From assembly GCA_003447785.1 (NCBI GenBank), contig DLYJ01000134.1:1-9798 (forward strand): a stretch of 9,798 bases of DNA, in the 5' to 3' direction. Source of the DNA: Treponema sp. Lineage in GTDB: Bacteria; Spirochaetota; Spirochaetia; Treponematales; Treponemataceae. The notes below the pieces were generated by a model. That model was not told where the DNA came from. It searched no databases and saw nothing but the letters and a program-made list of their open reading frames with translations. Numbering within the stretch: position 1 is the stretch's first letter; each line of letters starts with the position of its first letter. A program made the translations under genes and the position numbers. Below, one piece after another: positions 5,196 to 9,798 of the stretch.

Positions 5196-5523
5196 AGTTA
5201 TAGTTTCACAATTTGCAGAAGACGATTTAAATGAAATCATTGAATATTATTTTTCTTTGTCAGAAAAATATGTTGAGAAGGTAATTTCTGAATTTGAAGA
5301 AAATGTAATGTCCCTGCAGAGGCATCCTAAAAGCGGACGTATTGTTCCCGAGCTGGAAAAACAGGGAATTCTGCAATTCAGGGAGCTTATTCAGGGCTAT
5401 TATCGAATCGTTTATGAAATCTCCGGTGAAAAGGTAATTGTTCATACGATCATAGATGGCCGCAGAAATTTTGAAGACATAATAATATCAAAATTAGCCC
5501 GCTATTACGGAAACAAAAAATAA
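5185..5523 (+). CDS. ParE/RelE superfamily toxin
   Basis: This 112-residue toxin shows the family layout: N-terminal strand and helices (QFAEDDLNEIIEYYFSLSEK), the loop HPKSGRIVPEL, the strands FRELIQGYYRIVYEI and VIVHTIIDGRRNFED. R66, Y73, R74 and the R93-R94 pair are the conserved basic and aromatic positions. ParE members poison DNA gyrase and RelE members cut mRNA; the GRRNFED ending and long helical hairpin favour the ParE side, but sequence alone does not decide. The GTG start at 5185 is supported by AAGGAAA (5171-5177) and by overlap with the antitoxin gene; the next in-frame start would remove the first strand. A hairpin repeat begins directly after its stop codon. Confidence 0.88.
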   Translation: MKNEVIVSQFAEDDLNEIIEYYFSLSEKYVEKVISEFEENVMSLQRHPKSGRIVPELEKQGILQFRELIQGYYRIVYEISGEKVIVHTIIDGRRNFEDIIISKLARYYGNKK

Positions 5524-5545
5524 CCGCGCCGTTTTGCCGGCTCGG
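5524..5545. repeat. Stop-codon-linked hairpin repeat, copy 2
   Basis: CCGCGCCG (5524-5531) pairs with CGGCTCGG (5538-5545) over 7 of 8 positions around TTTTGC. It begins on the base after the parE stop, exactly as copy 1 does after folE2. The two copies differ at two bases. Its right arm merges into the 38-bp repeat at 5538. Confidence 0.65.
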
Positions 5546-5575
5546 CTGTAGCGGCAGAAGAATTTAAGAGTGAGA
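5538..5575 (+). repeat. 38-bp repeat, noncoding copy (gene-end remnant)
   Basis: This matches the 3' end of the small gene at 3982-4019 at 37 of 38 positions, in the same orientation, but with no gene around it. The simplest reading is a remnant of a deleted or recombined second copy of the DUF3990 module end. It can also be seen as a short recombining segment shared by TA modules. Confidence 0.8.
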
Positions 5576-5579
5576 GCGG

Positions 5580-5597
5580 CCTTCCGTTTTCGGAAGG
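5580..5597. terminator. Hairpin between convergent parE and hipA
   Basis: CCTTCCG (5580-5586) and CGGAAGG (5591-5597) form a perfect 7-bp stem with a TTTT loop, midway between the convergent toxin genes. No T-run follows on either strand, so it may slow polymerase or protect 3' ends rather than act as a classic terminator. Confidence 0.45.
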
Positions 5598-5606
5598 TGA
5601 TACAAT

Positions 5607-6842
5607 TCAAAACCTGGATTTTACAACTTGAAAAATAGAATTAAGTACATCACCGGAAATTTTTTCATCCTCCTTTAATTCCTCAAAAGCTGGTATATAG
5701 TTTTTGGCAAAATCATCAAATATTTTTGAAAGAACGGAATACTTAATGTTCAAAGATTCAGATAAAAGAGAAAAATCTTCTTGGGTTACTTTCAGAATCT
5801 CGTAGTGTTTTCCAATTTTCATTGAAAGTTTGTCAGTAAGACCTGAATAAATTATGGTTGAAACAACATCATACAAAGGAGAAAGCTCTATACGATTATT
5901 TTTGTAAAGCAGTGAATAGTTTTTTCCGTGACTGTCACAATTTCCCACCACATAATTGAAAAGCACATATCTCAAGAATTTCTGGCTCTCCAAAGCCGGA
6001 ACCGTGCAGACTTTCAATATTGTATTGAAAATGTCAGAGATTCCCGGGCCCCCATCGTTCTGATATTTTGAGGTACTCATAATTCCAAGAGCCTGACAGA
6101 AATCTTCCTGATGAAGCCGTTGAATTGTATCTGCTTCTTGGATCCGGTCATATCGTTCAACTACAAAAACATCTTTTCCTGCAATATTCAACAAATCAAC
6201 ATCAGGAACAGGAAGTCCAAAATTCTTTGCCAGTTTCATACAGATATATTCATTTTGTGCAAGGGAAGAAAGACTGCCTGTTCGCGCAGGTTTTAAAATG
6301 TGGGTTGAAGGAGCACCATTTAATGGTAAATACCATTCTCCATTTATTTTTGCAAGTGCGAGTTTTTCCTGAGCACCTGCAAGTGAAAGCCGTAACTTAT
6401 CATCAGCCTTGATAAGAGGCCGGGTATTCATTTTTTCAATAAACTCCGAAAGCCTGTTATCGTCAAGCGGCTCGTAGTTCTTTGAATCGAGTTTATAACT
6501 TGTTTCTTTTGAAAATGAATTATCTTCATCTTCACTTAAAATCGAAATGAGGCCTGCACATTCTCCACCTAATGCCTCAAGTAATTTCAGAGTGCTGGTT
6601 TCAGAAATATGAAGATAGTCAGCAATTTTTTTCCGCGAATCTTCTTCCGGTAAAAGTCCTGAGAAAAAAGGGATGCATTGCTTTTGAGAAAATTCCTCTC
6701 TTTGCAAAGGAAGTGAAGCAGAGAGTGGAACTGAATTTTTGTCATTCAAATAATTTTCATCATAAACAAAAATTACTCCACGGTTTTCTGTTGATTCAAG
6801 AGAGCCTGCTTTTTTATTTCCAAAGAAAACGTTCAGTTTCAT
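5607..6842 (-). CDS. hipA: HipA family serine/threonine kinase toxin
   Basis: HipA toxins are kinases; the E. coli protein phosphorylates glutamyl-tRNA synthetase and causes dormancy. This 411-residue protein is full length and single-chain, with the N-terminal HipA domain (VPLSASLPL, then PFFSGLLPEE) and the kinase core. Key residues by analogy are S153 in RLSLAGAQEK (autophosphorylation site in the glycine-rich loop), K184 in HILKPA (ATP lysine), D303 and N308 in GNCDSHGKN (catalytic loop) and D325 in SPLYDVVS (metal aspartate). All are present, so it should be active. The start overlaps the hipB stop (ATGA), with a purine-rich GGGAAGA ahead. It reads opposite to the other TA modules. The actual substrate in this organism is not predictable from sequence. 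Confidence 0.95.
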   Translation of the reverse strand: MKLNVFFGNKKAGSLESTENRGVIFVYDENYLNDKNSVPLSASLPLQREEFSQKQCIPFFSGLLPEEDSRKKIADYLHISETSTLKLLEALGGECAGLISILSEDEDNSFSKETSYKLDSKNYEPLDDNRLSEFIEKMNTRPLIKADDKLRLSLAGAQEKLALAKINGEWYLPLNGAPSTHILKPARTGSLSSLAQNEYICMKLAKNFGLPVPDVDLLNIAGKDVFVVERYDRIQEADTIQRLHQEDFCQALGIMSTSKYQNDGGPGISDIFNTILKVCTVPALESQKFLRYVLFNYVVGNCDSHGKNYSLLYKNNRIELSPLYDVVSTIIYSGLTDKLSMKIGKHYEILKVTQEDFSLLSESLNIKYSVLSKIFDDFAKNYIPAFEELKEDEKISGDVLNSIFQVVKSRF

Positions 6843-7060
6843 TTATCATCTTCCCGATTTACGGCATAGAGATTTATCCCAAGCATTTCAAGACAGTGAA
6901 GCACCTTATTCATCTGTAAAGTTTCTTTCCCATTTTCAAGTTCCGAAAAAAAACGGGCTCCAACATTACACATTGCGGCTGTTTCTGATTGAGTAAGTCC
7001 CAGTTGTTTTCGGCGGGTCTTCACAGCTTCTGATATTGATTTAACAGAAATAATTTTCAT
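6839..7060 (-). CDS. hipB: HipB family antitoxin / Xre-type repressor
   Basis: This 73-residue protein carries a helix-turn-helix of the Xre type: TRRKQLGLTQSETAAMCNV, then RFFSELENGKETLQMNKVL. It should bind HipA and repress the hipBA promoter. Twin TTCCCG-N2-CGGGAA palindromes lie just upstream, the nearer one filling the spacer of its promoter. No Shine-Dalgarno sequence precedes the ATG at 7060, and the -10 box ends 6 nt before it, so a leaderless mRNA is predicted. The C-terminus (NLYAVNREDDK) is short, and the gene overlaps hipA by 4 bp. A second copy of its operator region lies about 2.3 kb away, upstream of another TA module. Confidence 0.92.
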   Translation of the reverse strand: MKIISVKSISEAVKTRRKQLGLTQSETAAMCNVGARFFSELENGKETLQMNKVLHCLEMLGINLYAVNREDDK

Positions 7061-7066
7061 ACCAAT

Positions 7067-7095
7067 AGTATAACTTTCCCGAACGGGAAAATCAA
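7067..7095 (-). promoter_or_regulatory. hipBA promoter with operator in the spacer, leaderless
   Basis: Read on the minus strand, TTGATT (7090-7095) and TATACT (7067-7072) are separated by exactly 17 bp, and the palindrome TTCCCGTTCGGGAA (7076-7089) fills that spacer. Only six bases separate the -10 box from the hipB ATG, so transcription should begin at the start codon. Bound HipB would block RNA polymerase directly. A second palindrome lies at 7125-7138. Confidence 0.7.
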
Positions 7096-7164
7096 TATAA
7101 AAAGCCTTTATTTATAATAATATTTTCCCGTTCGGGAAGATGAACCTGCGTTCAAAAAGTTTGA
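7072..7164. repeat. 93-bp direct repeat with twin palindromes, copy B (hipBA operator)
   Basis: This is the partner of 4774-4866. The palindromes here lie at 7076-7089 and 7125-7138. The repeat starts at the last base of the hipB -10 box and extends away from the gene, so it covers the whole upstream control region of hipBA but none of its coding sequence. Confidence 0.95.
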
Positions 7165-7198
7165 AGGCCGTATATGACGCGAATTCTTCTTAAAAAAA

Positions 7199-7212
7199 TG
7201 CGTAAATACGCA
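7199..7212. promoter_or_regulatory. 14-bp palindrome with flanking T-run on the minus strand
   Basis: TGCGTA-AA-TACGCA is symmetric. Read on the minus strand it is followed by a run of seven T residues, so it may be a minus-strand terminator that insulates hipBA. The tight loop weakens that reading, and an operator for the downstream gene is the alternative. Confidence 0.35.
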
Positions 7213-7267
7213 AAAATTCTCAAAATAAAACTTTGTGCTTGCGCATAGGAGCATCCCTGGTTATTTT

Positions 7268-7336
7268 TATAATGGGCAATTGCATTCTAAAGCCTGCAAT
7301 TTCTGTTCGCGCTGTCCTGGCGTGCGGCTGCCGCCA
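7268..7336 (+). promoter_or_regulatory. Promoter and hairpin leader of the U32-like gene
   Basis: TATAAT (7268-7273) is a consensus -10 box, but no good -35 is seen 16-18 bp upstream. The following leader has a 7-bp stem, AATTGCA (7278-7284) with TGCAATT (7295-7301). A GC-rich hairpin, TGGCG (7318-7322) with CGCCA (7332-7336), has an inner GC pair and a GGCT loop. The second hairpin ends 7 nt before the ribosome site AAAGGAG (7344-7350). Confidence 0.45.
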
Positions 7337-7356
7337 TGGCTTTAAAGGAGAACGTA

Positions 7357-8280
7357 ATGACCTTACTGGATAGTCTTATGAAAAATCAATCTCACTTCAC
7401 TGCTCATTATCATCTGCCGGGTCTCTTTGAGTTTTACGAACTATACAGGGCTTTTTTTCCCCTGTGGCGTGAGCACCGGGACTGGTTTTATGAGTGGTGT
7501 GATATCGGCTCTGTTTACGGGGCTCCGGCGGACTGCCTCTGGGGCGGGGGAAGGGCCGGTTTTGGTGAATCGGATGCGTCTGATGTTCTTGCACTGATGA
7601 ATGAATACGGAATTTCCTGCAGGCTTACGTTCAGTAATTCACTTTTACGAAATGAGCATCTTGCTGATAAAAAGTGCAATGAACTTTGCAGGGTGTTTTG
7701 TAATGAGCGGAACGGCGTGATTGTTCATTCTGATCTGCTGGCGGAATACCTTAAGGCAAATTATCCCGAACTTTATCTTGTTTCATCTACTACCAAGGTT
7801 CTTACGGATTTTGATGATTTTGAAGCGGAACTGAACCGGGCGGATTTTAAGTTTGTGGTTCCTGACTTTCGTTTGAACAAGGAGTTCGGGCGCCTTGGAA
7901 AACTCACGCAAAAGCAGAAAGATAAGACTGAATTCCTGTGTAACGAGTGCTGCGATTTTGGCTGTAAAAACCGAAAGAAGTGCTATGAAAACGTGAGCCA
8001 CAAAAATCTTGGAGAAGAAGTTTCCGACCACAGATGTGCTTCAGCGGATGCAGAGGGCGGCTACAGGTTTTCGCTTGCAATGAAGAACCGGGCGTTTATC
8101 GGCATTCACCATATTCTTGAAACATACCTTCCCATGGGATTTACGAACTTTAAGATTGAAGGCCGCGGGCTTGGAAGTGCTGTGGTACTGGAGTTCCTTT
8201 TGTACTACATGACAAAGCCTGAAAGACAGCTTGAAGTGCGGGAAGCGGTTTACCTGGACTCCATGCTGGATTTGTTTTAG
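7357..8280 (+). CDS. U32 peptidase-like TIM-barrel protein with a cysteine cluster
   Basis: I do not recognise a named gene. This 307-residue protein has alternating strand/helix sequence like a TIM barrel: IGSVYGAPADCLWGG, GVIVHSDLLAEYLK, LYLVSSTTKVL, DFKFVVPDFRL and GFTNFKIEGRG. Barrel segments ending in short Asn/Ser/Asp motifs recall the U32 peptidase group, whose studied members bind an Fe-S cluster and act in tRNA/rRNA hydroxylation or ubiquinone synthesis. C195, C198, C199, C203, C209 and C227 cluster between two such segments and are good metal-ligand candidates. No signal peptide is present. ATG 7357 is preferred over ATG 7336 because AAAGGAG lies 6 nt before it. The gene stands alone between hipBA (divergent) and a lipoprotein gene. 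Family placement is tentative. Confidence 0.6.
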   Translation: MTLLDSLMKNQSHFTAHYHLPGLFEFYELYRAFFPLWREHRDWFYEWCDIGSVYGAPADCLWGGGRAGFGESDASDVLALMNEYGISCRLTFSNSLLRNEHLADKKCNELCRVFCNERNGVIVHSDLLAEYLKANYPELYLVSSTTKVLTDFDDFEAELNRADFKFVVPDFRLNKEFGRLGKLTQKQKDKTEFLCNECCDFGCKNRKKCYENVSHKNLGEEVSDHRCASADAEGGYRFSLAMKNRAFIGIHHILETYLPMGFTNFKIEGRGLGSAVVLEFLLYYMTKPERQLEVREAVYLDSMLDLF

Positions 8281-8304
8281 AGGCTGAAAGGGAAAGGTCT
8301 AATT

Positions 8305-8333
8305 GTGACAATCCCGGATTCCTGTGTTAAAAT
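8305..8333 (+). promoter_or_regulatory. Promoter of the lipoprotein gene
   Basis: GTGACA (8305-8310) and TAAAAT (8328-8333) are 17 bp apart. Transcription would start near 8340, giving a leader of about 60 nt. The spacer contains TCCCGGATT (8312-8320), which is repeated in inverted form at the ribosome binding site. Confidence 0.5.
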
Positions 8334-8392
8334 AGTCTGTATTGGACATGGCTTTAACTGTCATTCTGTATCCGTTTTACAACAATCCGGGA
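8312..8392 (+). repeat. 9-bp inverted repeat enclosing the lipoprotein leader
   Basis: TCCCGGATT (8312-8320) is the exact reverse complement of AATCCGGGA (8384-8392), and the right arm includes most of the ribosome site GGGAG (8389-8393). In a transcript running through from upstream, pairing would hide the ribosome site; in one from the local promoter, the left arm would be absent. Confidence 0.5.
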
Positions 8393-8399
8393 GTTTTTT

Positions 8400-9798
8400 A
8401 TGAAAAAAAGTTTGAATTCTGCACTTCTCCGTTTTTTAATGATGGGGGTGGTATTAATTTGTATAGTATTTACTGCCTGTGAAAACTTTCTTGACGGGGC
8501 TGTTTTAAAAAAGTCCGTTGAAAAAGAAATTGAATGGGAAAAGGCTGAATCTCTCAGCGTGCTTGTAACCCCGGAAGAAGGAACCGGTTCAACTGTTCCG
8601 TTCGGTAACTATGACTGTAAACTCGGATATTTTTTTGAAGTAAGCTTTACGGAAAACAACTCTTACAGCTTTATAAAATGGGCTGCGGTAAGCGCCGACA
8701 ACTTGTCTGAAGAAATTGAAGGTGTTTTATTTGAAGATGCATCTTCTCCAAAAACTACTGTAAAATTTGCAAGACCCATAGCAAATGTCCGTATTCTGCC
8801 TGTCTGTACCCAGAGAATTGCAGTTTCCGGAGAACCAAGTCCGCGTTACGAACCGAATGGTGTAGCCCGGGACCGTTCAATTTCTGTTACTTTTACAAAA
8901 GAATTATCAGAAGAAAATTTTATCTTCCAGCCGGAAGAGCTTCCTCAGGGGGCAGCCGCACAGACTGATGATGATGGAAAAATCTGGGCCTATGTTTCAG
9001 GAAACCAGACATTTTTAAAAAATATTTCAATTACAAACGCAGATGATTTTTCAATTGCTGAGCATTTTTCCAGGCCGCAGGTAACCGGAAGGCTTCTTAC
9101 AATTCCTGTAGATAAAACAAAACCGATTCAGTTTAATTCAGGTGAAGTATTTAAAACCATTAAAGTAACCCTTTCAAAAGAAATTTCAGATTCGGATAAC
9201 ATTAAAATGAATTATTCAAAAAGCTGGAATTATCTGATTACGGAAGCAACTGATGAAAAAGCAACGGTCAACCTGTCAGGCAATTCTTCAGAAGGTTCCG
9301 TTTATCTTGCCGGCACAAAGGATTATTCACTTGGACAGAAAATTACTCTTGCCTTTACGGAAAATACTGACTGGCAGTTTATAAAATGGGATTATGATTC
9401 TTCAGTTATTTATATTGATAATCCGGAAAGCATAAATACAACGGCCGTTGTTATTGAAAAAACAACGGAAGATAATCCCACACAGATTAGAGCCGTGTGT
9501 GCCCGTCGCCTTCGTCTTGCAGAAAATGGTTACGAACCTAAAACAGCCGGTAATGAAACTGTAAGTAAAAATTCTTCAATTCAACTTACGTTTGAGCAGG
9601 ACCTTCCTGCTGATGCAGAAGATCTTGCCCAGCTTGCAAACCTTTCAATAACAGTGGGTGGAACTCCTGTCCGTACATGCTTTAATGCGCCTGTAATCAG
9701 CGGAAACACTGTTTCTTTTACGGCAAATAAAGCGAATATGCTCGATGTAACTGAGGGACAGACTAAAACCGTAACAGTTACGATTCCGGCAGACTTTT
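8400..9798 (+). CDS. Large exported lipoprotein with internal repeats, 3' end missing
   Basis: The N-terminus MKKSLNSALLRFLMMGVV, followed by a hydrophobic run and the lipobox-like VFTAC, gives lipidation at C27; spirochaetes accept such relaxed lipoboxes. At least 466 residues are present and the frame is open at the window end. Two related units are visible: FTENNSYSFIKW (FIKW at 91-94) with CTQRIAV, YEPNG and SISVTFTKEL, and FTENTDWQFIKW (FIKW at 327-330) with CARRLRL, YEPKT and SIQLTFEQDL. They are about 236 residues apart. The SIxxTFxxxL strands resemble bacterial Ig-like (SbsA-type) domains, so a surface or periplasmic, possibly adhesive, role is inferred. The ATG follows GGGAG (8389-8393) at 6 nt, and a promoter lies upstream. 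Confidence 0.85.
   Translation, partial: MKKSLNSALLRFLMMGVVLICIVFTACENFLDGAVLKKSVEKEIEWEKAESLSVLVTPEEGTGSTVPFGNYDCKLGYFFEVSFTENNSYSFIKWAAVSADNLSEEIEGVLFEDASSPKTTVKFARPIANVRILPVCTQRIAVSGEPSPRYEPNGVARDRSISVTFTKELSEENFIFQPEELPQGAAAQTDDDGKIWAYVSGNQTFLKNISITNADDFSIAEHFSRPQVTGRLLTIPVDKTKPIQFNSGEVFKTIKVTLSKEISDSDNIKMNYSKSWNYLITEATDEKATVNLSGNSSEGSVYLAGTKDYSLGQKITLAFTENTDWQFIKWDYDSSVIYIDNPESINTTAVVIEKTTEDNPTQIRAVCARRLRLAENGYEPKTAGNETVSKNSSIQLTFEQDLPADAEDLAQLANLSITVGGTPVRTCFNAPVISGNTVSFTANKANMLDVTEGQTKTVTVTIPADF

Noticed and set aside
2385..5600. CRISPR array
   Set aside because: The repeats are few, irregularly spaced and of different kinds, with no regular spacer units and no cas genes.
6111..6919. 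Several plus-strand open frames opposite hipA
   Set aside because: They are antisense to an intact hipA with all kinase residues and show no ribosome sites or family features.
4774..7164. Composite transposon or insertion sequence bounded by the 93-bp repeats
   Set aside because: No transposase is encoded between or beside the repeats, and one copy is plainly the hipBA control region.

Overview
The window looks like spirochaete DNA, most likely from a host-associated Treponema. This is an inference from the mix of genes: a chemoreceptor, a large repeat-bearing lipoprotein with a relaxed lipobox, dense toxin-antitoxin modules and a GC-rich dispersed repeat lying in frame inside a housekeeping gene. 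No rRNA, tRNA or phylogenetic marker is present to settle it, and both ends of the window cut through genes.

Left block (1-2915, + strand): the signalling end of a methyl-accepting chemotaxis protein is followed by cysK. cysK has a near-consensus promoter, an Rrf2/CymR-like inverted repeat over its -35 box and a leader of about 120 nt with stacked hairpins. folE2 (GTP cyclohydrolase I type B) lies 21 bp further on. It carries a 51-residue in-frame insertion encoded by a GC-rich hairpin-bearing repeat, placed just before the catalytic CPCSK segment.

Centre (3006-7164): four different toxin-antitoxin-like modules lie side by side. They are (1) a DUF3791 / DUF3990 / small-protein trio, where DUF3990 is ADP-ribosyltransferase-like; (2) relB-yoeB; (3) a Phd-type antitoxin with a ParE/RelE-type toxin; and (4) hipBA on the opposite strand. 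The modules are stitched together by repeats. A 93-bp direct repeat (91/93 identical by eye) with twin TTCCCG-N2-CGGGAA palindromes lies both at the hipB promoter and upstream of the Phd-ParE module. A 38-bp fragment of the third gene of module 1 recurs after parE. A 22-bp hairpin directly follows the stop codons of folE2 and parE. The block therefore looks assembled by duplication and recombination, and HipB may bind at a second TA module.

Right block (7165-9798, + strand): after an intergenic region with palindromes comes a cysteine-rich TIM-barrel-like protein resembling the U32 peptidase group. A large exported lipoprotein with two internal repeat units follows and runs off the window end.

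The best candidate for something undescribed is the TA block: its shared operator cassette, the predicted leaderless hipB promoter with an operator exactly filling the -35/-10 spacer, and the tripartite DUF3990 module. All coordinates and repeat identities were read by eye.
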